Source: Parietaria judaica (taxonomy: Eukaryota > Streptophyta > Magnoliopsida > Rosales > Urticaceae). Taken from it: a stretch of 64,000 nt of DNA. The stretch lies in the NCBI GenBank assembly GCA_954871525.1, contig OX940867.1, positions 18,701,343 through 18,765,342 of the forward strand, written 5' to 3'. The notes beneath the pieces are model-generated. The model was given only the letters and a program-made list of their open reading frames with translations, was not told the origin of the DNA and searched no databases. Made by a program: the position numbers and the translations under genes. Below are positions 1-10,040 of the stretch, one piece after another (position 1 is the stretch's first letter; each line of letters starts with the position of its first letter).

Positions 1-3000
1 TCCCGTAATCCAAAGAATCTGGGTCGCTTTGTCATCTCTCATCGTGTCCGGCCGCACATTCTTCTGAACATGCCATCGAACGAGTCTGGTTGGGAGAATA
101 AGTATTTCTTCGTCCGCGTGGACAATTCCAACTTCGGTCCCCACCATGCTTTCCTACCGAGAGATTTGGTGCTCGAGGGAGTAGACCTCCCTCGATTTAA
201 GCCCGAGGAGAATGAGGAGGCCGAGGCGCGGTTCAAAAACATCCACGTTGCTCTCCTTGCCAATCCCAGGCGCGATTGGAGTAGAGACTTTGGGGGTCAG
301 CGGCTCGAGAAGTCTGGGGTTTATCAGCTGGCCCAAATCCACGGGGCGCCCCCAGATACTCTCCTCCCGAAAGTTTTTCGTCGCGCTCCTGCTCCGGACG
401 GATCTCCCGTGGAGCGGAAGAAACCCGCTTCAAGGCCGAAGAAGAAAACCGAGGATAAAGTCACTGCCGCTAGGGACAACGCTCCCGTCGATCGGGATCG
501 GGAGGCGCATAGACCGTCAAGGTCTCGGGCAGGATTTGATGCCCCTCGCTACATGGGGCTCACCCCCCGAGAGGGCGGTTTCTCGAGTAAACGCCCCGTC
601 GAGGATACTTGCGACGAGCGGCGAACGAGAACGAGGACGGAGTCCGTTGCCCGTTCCTCGCCAGATGCTTCCCGTTCTTCGAGGAGATCTCTTCGAGAAG
701 AAAGCTCTTCGGGCAAGCGCCCCGCCGAGGAGGTGTGTGATGCTCCCTCCGCGAAGAAAGCGAAGGTTCCCGATCCGACCCCTGAGCTCGAAGTTGCTGG
801 TCCGTCTCGAGGGACAGCGGAGGGAGCTCCGGGCACCGCGCCCGTTGAGGGCACAATGGGGAGGATGGGACTGGCGGCGGACGGGCGTGCGCGCCCCGCC
901 GTGAAACCGCGGGAGAGATTGGAGTTTAATGACATCGAGCGTTTGGTCGTCGCGCCGAATGCTCCTCCTCCGCCCCCCTTGGGGGCTGAAAATTCCATTC
1001 CTCCTTCCGCTCCGGGGATCGCGACCCAATCCTCCCTGTCACCGCCTCGGGGAATCCCCGACGAAGCGACGCAGGACTTGGTCGCGGCCTCTATGCCTCC
1101 GACTCAATCTTTGGTCAAAGAGACCGATGCTTCAAACGAGGGAGACACGGGGCCTGTTGGCGATGAAGGCGCTCCAGAACAGATCCTCTTCGGGCCGAGG
1201 AGGAACAGTCTGGGGTGCATCCCGAGGCGAATCTCCCTGGCCCAAAGCTCCTTCCTGACGCACCTGGCGTCGAGGCTCTCGAGGGCTCAATGGTCCGGCC
1301 TTCTCCCGATCCTATCAGCGTCTCTGATTTGCAAGTACCTCTTATCATTCCTTCTAGCGCGTCGCCCAAATCAGCGGATGACTCGGTGCAGCTTCCTGCG
1401 CCATCCCTTGACCCCGAGGAGGCACCTACCGGTTCGCCACAGGCCCAAGCCAGCTTCCCGGCCTTGCCGCCTCCGGGAGCACTTCCCATGGCCGAAGCCT
1501 CTCACGAGCTCGTCGAGCCTTCCAGCGATCCCGAAGGGGGCTTGGAACTTTTTGACCGCGTTACCCGGGGGTAGCTTTGTTGACAGACGTGATTACCTCC
1601 GTGCAGCTATCCACCGCTAGGGTCGAGAGAGAGAGAGCAGTGAGTTGTCGGTGGAGCTCACGTTAGTCCGGGGACGGTTTGAGGCTTCCACCCGCGACGG
1701 GCGGAAGTCCCAGGAGCAGGCCGAGAAGCTTTCGTCGGAACTCGACGAAGCCAAGTCTGCCTTGGAGTTGGAGATTTCGTTGCGCCGGGCCGCCGAGGCT
1801 GGGCTCAACGAAGCCAAGTCCACCTTGGAGTCGGAAAGCTCGTTGCGTCGGGCCGCAGAGGCTGAGCTCAACGAGACCAAGTCCGCTTTGGAGTCGGAAG
1901 TCTCGCTGCGCCAGGCCGCTGAGGCCGAATTCGCAGAACAACGAAACTCTTGCGCTGTTAAGGAGGCGGGCCTCTCCGATAAGCTCCGGCTTCAGGTTGA
2001 ACGCCTCGCTCAGATTGGCGAAGCCGTCGGCGTATCGCCCGATCAGGAAGACCAGCTGGCGTCTCGGGTTGATGCTTTGCTGACGAAGTTCGTCGAGGAC
2101 TTAGAGACCGCGCGAGCTGAGGCAGTTGAGGAACGTCGCGGCCGAGAGCTCTTGTTCGAGGAGGCCCAAGCCAAGCTGGAGCGCCTCTCGGCAAAGTATG
2201 ATTTTCTCGACGAATCAATCAACGCCCACCGCTTGGCTGCCGCGTACCACGCCAACATTGTCTTGGTCGAGTCAATCCCCCTGGTGGCAAAATCCGAGGG
2301 CCTCGATACCCGCTTGCCCTCGTGGCGCGAAAGCCGCGATGAGCACCGGGCCGTGGTAGAAGAGTTGGACAAGAAATCCGTCCGGGACCCTTATTCTCCA
2401 CCGCTCTCCCCCTACAAGCCGGCAGCCTCGGACTGCCGGAGACTTGAAAACCTTGCCTCGGAGGGGGCCGCCCTTGGGTCAGCATCGCGCGACGGATCCG
2501 GCTCGAGCACCGAGACCCCGGCGCTCCCAGAGCCCACGGTATAGGACGTTTTCTTAGAGCTTCCCTTTCAATTTCCCTCTCTTTTATTGTAAATTCCGCA
2601 TTCTGGGGCTCTTTTTGTAATCCAAGCATTTAAGCGAATTGTCATATGAAATAAAGAAATCTTTCTCGGGTTACCTTTTCCTTTCGTCATTAAGCTTTTT
2701 TCTACTATCGCCCTCGTGTACTTGTCTTTCCCTTATCTCTTTTCTTGTCGGGCTTCTTTATTGTTTCTTCCGTATCTCCACTCTCTTTTTCCCTTCGCAG
2801 GCCGGAGGTGGTGCTGTTGCTCTTGCCCCGGCGAGGACTATATCGGGAAGTGACGATATTCTACCCAAGACCACAGGGGCTAAGCTCGCTGAGTGTAGGG
2901 CGGAGCGTGATGAATATAGACGCCTCCTTGCTATTGCCGAAGAGTCCCTCCTTGAGGAGCGACAGCGTTATCAGCGGTGCGAGGACACTCTCTCGGCGCA

Positions 3001-3782
3001 GCTCCGGCAAAAGAATGAGTATTTCAATCGGATCGCCGATGCCATAAACCTGTCGCCCGGTCGAGAGGAGCAAATCTCCTTCCATGTCAAGGCCGTGCTG
3101 AGGAAGCTTGTCAAGGACCGCGACGCAGCCAGGAGCTGGGCGGTAGAGGAAGAATTTTCCCGTTTACGCCTCTATCACCAAGCGGTCGACAAGCTGAAGC
3201 GCGCCTCCGAGAGATTCGGTGCACTCGAGGGGATTGCCAGTGTTCAGCGCCTGCTGGGCGGTGTGCTCTCGAATATCAAGCTCGTCGAGGGATTACCTTC
3301 CCGCTCGACCGTCGGTGAGCTTCGAGCAAAACTGCCAAGGTGGCGCAAGCTGGAGCAAGGATACTTGGCTGATTTGGCCAAGCTGGAGGGAAAAATCTCC
3401 GGTGCTCCAAACTCTCCCCCGCTTTCCCCTTGTCTCCCTCCGGGTGTTGCTAGGGCGCGCTCGCCTGGTTTTGAGGTTCTTCCTACCTCGTCGAGTACGG
3501 TATGAGGTAGCTTATTTTAAATAACTTGTAGTTTTACCTCTTTTTAGGATTGGTCCCTCACTCTTGGCTCCTTTCTTGCAGGCTGGCAGTGGAGTCAACG
3601 CGAGCCTCGCGGGTACTTCTTCGAGTAAGCCCCCGGGGCTCCCCGCCGACCATCCTGCTTGCTTAATTGTGGACGACATCCTTCGTCGCGCCTGTGATAC
3701 CATCATCGAGGAGTGTGCCGACGCAGTCCTGGGTCAATATTCCATCGACGGTGCCATTAGGCGAGAGGATCGGTCCCTGTGA
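1..3782 (+). pseudogene. Antisense retrotransposon gene, coiled-coil protein (5' end missing)
   Basis: The reading frame is open from base 1. It contains a GWENKYFFVR motif typical of the C-terminal part of the plant 'putative gypsy type transposon' domain (Transposase_28-like), then a proline/charged linker, then coiled coil. Splicing by eye: exon to 2538, intron 2539-2800 (GTATAG...CGCAG), exon 2801-3499, intron 3500-3581 (GTATGA...TGCAG), exon 3582-3782 ending in TGA. All junctions are phase 0, so the apparent stops after 2538 and 3499 are intronic. The two large exons share a module (IG/IA-x-A-x5-SP, a coiled coil, LPxWR, SPPLSP), which suggests exon duplication. The first exon is broken: frame changes are inferred near 1185, in a G run near 1570, near 1595, and in the GA repeat near 1635. 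The protein's role is unknown. Confidence 0.7.
1741..1929 (+). repeat. 63-bp tandem repeat coding 21-residue heptad units
   Basis: Three consecutive copies of a 63-bp unit encode variants of a 21-residue block of the type L-N/D-E-A/T-K-S-x-L-E-S-E-x-S-L-R-x-A-A-E-A-E. The period is a multiple of three, so the frame is kept and the coiled coil simply gets longer. Twenty-one residues equal three heptads. Confidence 0.9.
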
Positions 3783-3946
3783 GAGTTTATAATAGATGTT
3801 TGCACTTGGGGTGCGGACAATAAATTGTATACTTGGGGTGAGGACGATGAATTGTAAATGATGATACCCCGTATTTTGTATTTTTTGAAAAATGAGCATG
3901 TGATGATTTTCTTTTAAGAGTTTGCTCACAATCTTTGAATTCGTAC

Positions 3947-4190
3947 GGGCTTGCTCGTCGCCCTTAGCCGAAAAATGTAATTTTTCTTTGCTCGGCACTC
4001 TCGCCGGCTCGGGCTTGCTCGGCGCCCTTAGCCGTAAAATGTAATTTTTCTTTGCTCGGCACTCTCACCGGCTCGGGCTTGCTTGGCGCCCTTAGCCGTA
4101 AAATGTAATTTTTCTTTGCTCGGCACTCTCGTCGGCTCGGGCTTGCTCGGCGCCCTTAGCCATTAAGTTGTATAGATATGTATATTTTTT
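3947..4190. repeat. 64-bp tandem repeat array
   Basis: Four copies with a period of 64 bp begin at 3947, 4011, 4075 and 4139. Each contains GGGCTTGCTCGGCGCCCTTA, an AT-rich middle (TGTAATTTTTCTTTG) and CTCGGCACTCTCGCCGG. The array follows the stop codon of the antisense gene, inside the LTR element. Degenerate CGGCACTCTCGCC copies continue to about 4400. Confidence 0.85.
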
Positions 4191-4426
4191 TTTTGCTCGG
4201 CACTCTCGCCGTACCTCTTTTCCTTGGCACTCTCGCCGCAATTGTCTTTTGCGGGTATCACTAGGTTTCATCGGGTACGAGCCAACTAATTCCCAGGCCC
4301 CCATAGGCACTCTCGCCTTAGTTGTCTCTTATGGGTATCGCTAGGTTTCGTCGGGTACGAGCCGACTAACTCCCAGGATCCCATAGGCACCCTCGCCTTG
4401 TATGTTTCTTCGTCATTCTCGCCAGC

Positions 4427-4735
4427 CCGGGCTTGCTCGGCGCCCTTAGCCGTATATGGATCTCGACATGTTTTGCCGGACCGGGTTTGCTCGGCACCCT
4501 TAGCCGTATATATGGATCTCGACATGTTTTGCCGGACCGGGCTTGCTCGGCACCCTTAGCCGTATATATGGATCTCGACATGTTTTGCCGGACCGGGCTT
4601 GCTCGGCACCCTTAGCCGTATATATGGATCTCGACATGTTTTGCCGGACCGGGCTTGCTCGGCACCCTTAGCCGTATATATGGATCTCGACATGTTTTGC
4701 CGGACCGGGCTTGCTTGGCACCTTTAGCCGTATAT
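4427..4735. repeat. 56-bp tandem repeat array
   Basis: About five and a half copies with a 56-bp period (CCGGG at 4481, 4537, 4593, 4649, 4705). The unit contains GTATATATGGATCTCGACAT, TTTTGCCGGACCGGG and TTGCTCGGCACCCTTAGC. The copies are nearly identical, so the expansion is recent. The shared TTGCTCGGC-CCCTTAGCCG core shows it derives from the 64-bp array upstream. Confidence 0.9.
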
Positions 4736-5162
4736 AATTAGTATATATTTTATTTGTCACTGTACTATATGCACATATACATGCTACTATATATACATTA
4801 TTATCATTATTATACTTATTTTAAATATATATATATATTTTACGTAATCTTCTCGGCACTCTCGCCGGATCGGGCTTGCTCGACATCCCTTAGCCGTTTT
4901 TTTTTTTTAATATGAATATTGCGAAGATACTTTCCCTCCTAATTGGTACTATCACTGAGCAGAGTTGCATACACACTTTGCCAACTTTATAAATTTGCTC
5001 GCTCCTTAATAAATAAAAGAAAAAACATATGCACACAGACATTAAAGGAAAAAACAAACCCAAACAAACTTCTACCACCTATTATAATCTACTAACGGTT
5101 AAAAAGGGTAGCCATCCCAATCCTCCCCTCGCGCCGAGCAGCGTATGAGCCTTACTCCGAGC
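4736..5162. other. Non-coding AT-rich spacer
   Basis: AT-rich sequence with short TA runs (around 4760-4840) and one more degenerate CTCGGCACTCTCGCCGG repeat copy near 4853. No gene is seen. On the minus strand this is the 3' flank of the F-box ORF. Confidence 0.6.
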
Positions 5163-6113
5163 TTACTCCTCCTCGACGATCGAGCAGGCTGACGACGCGA
5201 TTTTCTCCATAGAGCTCCGGCTGGGGCGACCGAAGATACATTCCGGGCAGAGGTCAGTGTACCACGTAGTACCGAGGATGTAGCATGACCTACAAAAACC
5301 GCAAGCACGCCCATTTCGGCGTCGCCCAGAACACGGCGGGCAGACGGATTCTCCTGCTTGAGTCCTCGTTGGCTTCTCGTAGACCAGGACATTTTTGTCG
5401 CACCGCCTGCAGAACTCCGTGTCCAGCAGACGACCGCGTGGGGCAGGCACCTGCTGCTCGGGATAGTTGGCTGGATTCCCTGCCGCGAGCAGTGGGGGAA
5501 GGTCCTCAAGCTTGACCCTGGTTCCCTCCGGGAGCCTGGGAAATAACCCGTTGACCCTCAGGAATTTTATCCCGTGCTCGATGGTGGACAAGTTGCTGAC
5601 CACGTCGTCTAAGGTGATTCGGTGGCAGCGTGGCAGGCATAGCTTTACGAGCGTCGGGTTGCCCCGCATGATTGCCTCCACCGCGGCGTTGGTGACCTCG
5701 TCGCAATCGTACAGAGTCAAAGTCTCCATCTTCCCTTGAGACCTCCTCGCCAGTCTCAGGAGATCCTCGTCTGTGATCCGCTCGCTCAACGGGCTGTAGA
5801 TGCTGAGGTTGCGCCACAAAAGGTTGTTTCCTCTTACCTCGTCGCGTAACGAGGTGCACACCATCTCCACCACGAGGAGTTCCTCGGGCATAAGATACGG
5901 CAGGACCAGTTCCAACGCGGGGTGTGGTTCACTTGGGATCCTCGACTCCTCCTGATCCCGTTGGCCCTCCATGGTGTCCTCCTCCATTGGACATGGCTCG
6001 TTGCTTTCCGGCCATTCCTCGTGCTTCCAGAAGTCCGCCATTTCGTGATCATCTCCTCCTCGTGCCCCCGTTGCGTCCTCCTTGGGCCATCCCCAGCCTT
6101 CATCCACGATCAT
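5163..6113 (-). CDS. F-box protein, SKIP28-like, carried by an LTR element
   Basis: A 316-codon intron-less ORF. Residues ~1-60 are acidic and low in complexity. Residues ~65-105 form an F-box (PALELVLPYL, CTSLRDEV, LLWRNL). Residues ~110-180 resemble the short leucine-rich segment of F-box SKIP28-type proteins (ITDEDLLRLA, LTLYDCDEVT, VKLCLPRCHRIT). Residues ~234-292 are cysteine-rich with paired CX2C motifs (FCRRC, CPPC, CGFCRSC, LCPEC), also seen in that family. F-box proteins recruit substrates to SCF ubiquitin ligases through SKP1; here this is inferred from homology. The ORF has no stop or frameshift. It lies in sense with the LTR, about 570 bp inside it, so it is probably a transduplicated host gene. 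The final C-terminal residues lack the conserved tail expected of a full SKIP28. The true start could be further upstream. Confidence 0.75.
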   Translation of the reverse strand: MIVDEGWGWPKEDATGARGGDDHEMADFWKHEEWPESNEPCPMEEDTMEGQRDQEESRIPSEPHPALELVLPYLMPEELLVVEMVCTSLRDEVRGNNLLWRNLSIYSPLSERITDEDLLRLARRSQGKMETLTLYDCDEVTNAAVEAIMRGNPTLVKLCLPRCHRITLDDVVSNLSTIEHGIKFLRVNGLFPRLPEGTRVKLEDLPPLLAAGNPANYPEQQVPAPRGRLLDTEFCRRCDKNVLVYEKPTRTQAGESVCPPCSGRRRNGRACGFCRSCYILGTTWYTDLCPECIFGRPSRSSMEKIASSACSIVEEE

Positions 6114-6684
6114 CTCTTACTCGTCTGCGTGGCTTTGGCCAGCACCTCCTTCTCTGAGCGCCATCTTCTCCTCGTGTGCTTTCTCGGCCTGTACCGCGAA
6201 AACACTAGCAAATACTGGTTTCGGAGTGAGAAAGGAACTTTTATTTTCTGGGTTGAGAGAATGGTACTTATCTGGGAGTTAACCGAGTTGGTTTCTATTT
6301 CCGCAGACTTGTTGTTGCTGATCCTCTCCAAACTTCCCATTTTATAACCGTTGATTGCTTCGCACGCAACTCTTCATATTCTCTGTTTCGTTGTCACCTC
6401 ACAACGCTTCAGGAGTTGCTCCGACTCATTGATACGCGTGCACTCCTTTTTCTGATTAGCCGTCCATCAATCGGCTTCTCTTAAATGCAAAGAGTCCGTA
6501 CGCCTCCCCTTCTTACGTCACTCCCGCCTCTTGAGTTGCCTCCTTATGCTCTGCTCGCTATTTTCGCGCGCTCAGCCATCACCTCGAGCACGTTGCCGAC
6601 GACGGCGTCGTTTGATAACGTCATGCTCCTCCAAATTCCTGGCTGTGAGTTAGAAAGAAAACAAAGCCCCTCGGTGGGCCAAAT
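6114..6684 (-). promoter_or_regulatory. Leader between LTR and F-box ORF, possible internal promoter
   Basis: No convincing coding sequence. On the minus strand a TATA-like GGTTATAAAATGGG occurs at 6338-6352, about 230 bp before the F-box ATG, so the ORF could have kept its own promoter or be read from the LTR. The segment also contains the PBS next to the LTR. Confidence 0.4.
6667..6684 (-). other. Primer-binding site of the LTR element
   Basis: Directly internal to the LTR, the minus strand reads ATTTGGCCCACCGAGGGG. This resembles the TTTGGCGCCCACCG-type PBS of Tat-like Gypsy elements with two bases missing. It fixes which end is 5'. Confidence 0.7.
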
Positions 6685-7434
6685 TGTAGAGGGCGATTTT
6701 CACCACCCTTTTCCAGTCACAAAGACAATCACCAAATAACAAATAAATTTTATTATATTTTCCGAAATGAGCTCGGTTTTCTTCCGTTGAATAGCTGGAC
6801 AGATGAAGGATCATGAACACAAATATCTCTATTTCCTTAGCCTTTTCTATTACAAGACTTCTTTCTCTCTTTTCGGGCCTTTTCTTCTCTATTTTTCCGA
6901 ACCTTTACAAATGAGGCTCATCTTGCCTTTTATAGAGTTTACAATGCCTTTCTCCTGCGTCTTTCCCGCCTTTTTCTCTTTAATCATTCATTCTCTGGCG
7001 TGATTGGAGGGAAGCATGGTAAATCCTTACTTTATGTCACTTCCAAGCAGGCTGCCGTTATGGGTAGGTGCGCCTCATTAAATGCGCATCCCGTCAGCCG
7101 TCATTCGGCTCTGCAAGCCTCGTCGCCGATGTTCTCATCGAGTGAGTAGGTCGGCTTCATTAAATGCACGTCTCATCAAGGGTCATTCGACCCTGCACAA
7201 TCATCATGACGAAGTTCCTCGTCGGGTGTGATGGGACGCTTCATCGCAACTCGCTCTCGCGTGGCTACGTCTCCTCGTGGATGAACCTCCTCGGGGGTAC
7301 TCTTCCTCGGGGATGTTCCTCCTCGGGGATAACCCCCCTCGGGTGACGAACTTCCTCGCCTCCCCTCATGTCGTTTATGGACCAAACGACACGAGTTGTG
7401 TTGAGGATGGATTTGACCAAATCCGACCTTAACA
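6685..7434 (-). repeat. 5' LTR (750 bp) of the F-box-carrying element
   Basis: On the minus strand it begins TGTTAAGGTCGGATTTGG and ends AATCGCCCTCTACA, giving TG...CA ends. A TATA box (CTCTATAAAAGGC) lies in the last third. The 761-bp solo LTR at 33854-34614 is a close relative over its full length, which confirms both borders. Confidence 0.95.
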
Positions 7435-8723
7435 ATCGACGGAGTAATCGTTTACCGATGGATTTATCGATGGAAAACCTATAAAAATTATCGTTTGCCG
7501 TTATCGAAACTTATCGAACTTATCGATGGATTAATCGGTTATCGATGGATTTATCGATGGAAAACCTATAAAAAATAAATTATAATAACAATTATTATTT
7601 ACAAATTATAAGTTGTAACTTGTAAGTCAAAATGCTCTCTTTAGTTATTTACTATTAGATAAAATATGCTTATTTGATAAATTTTGGAAAGAGTCAAAGT
7701 CATATTTTACTAAAATAAAATATTTTAAAATCACCAATTGTTAATTAAATAAAATCTTCCCACTTGAAGTTGTATCAAAAAAATTGAAGAACTAGCTCAA
7801 TTTAACCAATTTCCTAAAAATATGTACTTTTGCCTCAATAGTTGGAAAACATCAAATTACAAAACAAATTATGTCAACCACACAATTTATAAATTATATA
7901 AAATATTATAAAATGAAATTACACCAAAAAAGTCGATTAACTAGCTCAATTAACCAATTTTTGAAACATATGTACTTTTGCCGCAATAATTGGACAATTC
8001 GGGAAAACGTCAAATTGCAAAAAAAAAATATGTCAAACTCACAATTTCCTAATTATATACATTGTTAAACAATGAAATTACATCAAAAATATTAAAAATA
8101 TAGTTCAAGTTCAACAATTTCCGAAAAATAAATAACTTTACCGCAATTATATAACAATTCGAACAAACACTAAAATCACCCCAAATCTGCAAAAAAAAAA
8201 ATCACAAAAACTATTATAAATCATCCATATTCCTTAATAAACCAAAAAAAAAATCAAATTCAACAATAACATTTGATTCAAAACCTAAAATGTACAATCA
8301 AAGTATCATGAAACTCAAACTTGAACTTTCATTCAACCTAATAGCTTTCTATGTAACTATATGAAATATAGAATAAAATTGTGAAAATTTGACATGATTC
8401 ATACATATACCACATATAAACTTCAAAACACTCAAGATCCACTAAAAAAATCCTAAAAATACCTTTAAATTCCAAAATTAAAAGAAATTGGAACTTTTGC
8501 CGTGAAAAAGAAAATACTATGCTGGGGTTGACTTATCGTTTTTGACCGAAAAGTAACAAGCTTTTCGAAAAAAATACACTTGAAAACTTTGCTCGATAAG
8601 TGACTTGCTTTTCGAATCGAAAAATCGCGATAAGTATAAAACAACAACGATAAGAGGAGATAAGTTACTGAGAAGTGGTTTTCAGCGATAAATCGCTCGA
8701 TTATCGCGAAATTTCGAACCTTG
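7435..8723. mobile_element. Non-autonomous hAT-like element, truncated by the LTR insertion
   Basis: AT-rich non-coding DNA with arrays of TTATCGATGG/TTATCG near the left and CGATAA/TCGCGATAA motifs near the right, an arrangement typical of hAT subterminal transposase-binding repeats. The right end reads CGCGAAATTTCGAACCTTG (to 8723), the inverse of a CAAGGTT-type hAT terminus like that at 13037. The matching left end is not present. It presumably lies on the far side of the LTR element, outside the window. Confidence 0.55.
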
Positions 8724-9031
8724 ATGCGTATTATCAATTTACAAGAAAAATAAGATTTTTTAAGAAAAACCCATGAAATGCCCAAAATTCATTCAAGGTT
8801 TAAGAGAAATACCCATAGTTTCAATTAATTCATTTATGCCAATTTTTAATAAATTTTGGACCATTATAACCTTGATATTAATTATATTTTTTTTAATTTC
8901 ATTAATTAATTATTAATTATTAAGGTTAATTTTGAAATTTGATTTTCCTAAAATTAAGGTGGAATTATTCCCTCCCATATTTATCTGATTTTAAATCTAT
9001 CTCTCTCTCCCTCTCCCTCTCCCTCTCATTG

Positions 9032-9065
<34 letters not shown>

Positions 9066-9070
<5 letters not shown>

Positions 9071-9480
9071 ACCCCAACTTGAGGCTGCCGCTGCGGCCGT
9101 CTCCCAAGGAGGTGCGCGAGCAGATCCTGAGCATCTGGGATAAGGCCGACCTCATCAAGGTCAGCGACAACGAGCTCAAGTTCCTCACCGGGAGCGACAA
9201 GATCGACGATGAATCAGCAATGTCGTTGTGGCACGACAACCTCAAGCTCCTCCTCGTCGCCCTCGACGAGCACGGCTGCCGCTACTACATTAAGGTATAA
9301 ACTTGCACTAAACATTAATACTTTTCATTTACTTTATTTCTCGATCAATAATTAATAATTATTTGTTTGTGATTTTGAAAACTACAGAACTTCCATGGGA
9401 CCGTGGAAGCTTTCCATGTAAAGGCCGTGGATACTACCGTGGGCGCGGCGGCCGAGGAGGTTGGACGACAACAACCGACA
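9066..9480 (+). pseudogene. Captured fructokinase (pfkB) fragment
   Basis: Exon 9066-9294 encodes a stretch strongly resembling plant fructokinase ([55 protein letters not shown]). It is followed by a GT-AG intron (9295-9387) and the start of the next exon (NFHGTVEAFHVKAVDTT). In intact enzymes that exon leads into the catalytic GAGD motif. Here the sequence departs after DTT, so the fragment stops just before the active site and cannot encode a kinase. The retained intron shows capture at DNA level. Confidence 0.85.
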
Positions 9481-9483
9481 AGA

Positions 9484-9653
9484 GTCGCGACCCAAAACCA
9501 CCTCCGATCTCTGTCAAGGATGTTGTTCACAAGCTCCAGCTCGCGCTCCTCAACGGCGTCCGCACCGCCGACCAACTCGCCGGAGCCGGCGCCATGATGT
9601 CCCGCTCTGACTATGGCGATGTCGTTGCCGAGCGCTCCATCGTACGTTAATAA
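9484..9653 (+). pseudogene. Captured RPAP2/RTR1-homologue N-terminal fragment
   Basis: In another frame from the fructokinase piece the sequence encodes PPPISVKDVVHKLQLALLNG and MMSRSDYGDVVAERSIV. This resembles the N-terminus of plant RPAP2 homologues (RNA polymerase II CTD phosphatase family). It ends at a donor-like ATC|GTACGT, the likely natural exon boundary. The piece is fused directly behind the fructokinase fragment without an intron. Confidence 0.7.
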
Positions 9654-9668
9654 AATTTCGTAAATATA

Positions 9669-10040
9669 TTTACAGTTTTATATTGGTATATACATATACC
9701 AATTCATGTTGATATTTACGATTCACACAAGCAGTCCCCGTATTAAGATTTGATATATACATATACAATTTTTGTAATTAAATTTACAGTTTGATAACGG
9801 TATATACATATACTAAATTCATATTGATATTTACGATTTGTACAAAATGTCCCCGTATTAAGTATTGGTATATACATATACAATTTTGGTAATTAAATTT
9901 ACAATTTTATATTGGTATATACATATACTAAATTCGTGTTGATATTTACAATTTGCACAAGCACTCCCCGCATTAAGTATTGGTATATACATATACAATT
10001 TTGGTAAATAAATTTACAATTTGATATTGGTTTATATATA
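9669..10040. repeat. ~115-bp tandem repeat in Pack-MULE A
   Basis: Units begin at about 9669, 9784, 9898 and 10013 (TTTACAG/ATTT-GATA/TATTGG). Each carries GGTATATACATATAC and a TCCCCG-CATTAAG segment. The last copy is partial. Pack-MULE B has a similar ~96-bp array beside its captured DNA. Confidence 0.85.

Larger units (their letters stand above)
1..7434 (-). mobile_element. LTR retrotransposon, right-hand (5') part, with F-box cargo
   Basis: One LTR (6685-7434) lies on the minus strand, with a tRNA-type primer-binding site directly to its left, so this is the 5' LTR and the element runs leftwards out of the window. The order inward is: LTR, PBS, F-box ORF in sense, two tandem-repeat arrays, then a spliced coiled-coil gene in antisense. 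No gag, protease, reverse transcriptase or integrase is visible in the 6.7 kb of internal sequence shown. In the Tat-like Gypsy element at 19538-41471 gag directly follows the 5' LTR, so this one may be a large non-autonomous derivative. The left end and TSD are outside the window. Its right end inserts into an hAT-like sequence. A solo LTR of the same family is at 33854-34614. Confidence 0.8.

Noticed and set aside
2539..3581. Stop codons at 2542-2544 and 3503-3505 as nonsense mutations ending separate genes
   Set aside because: Each stop overlaps a GT donor (GTATAG, GTATGA), and a good acceptor restores phase 0 downstream, so they are read as intronic.
4427..4735. Regular short repeats resembling a CRISPR array
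   Set aside because: The units are contiguous with no unique spacers, and the surrounding genes are plant. It is a simple tandem array in an LTR element.
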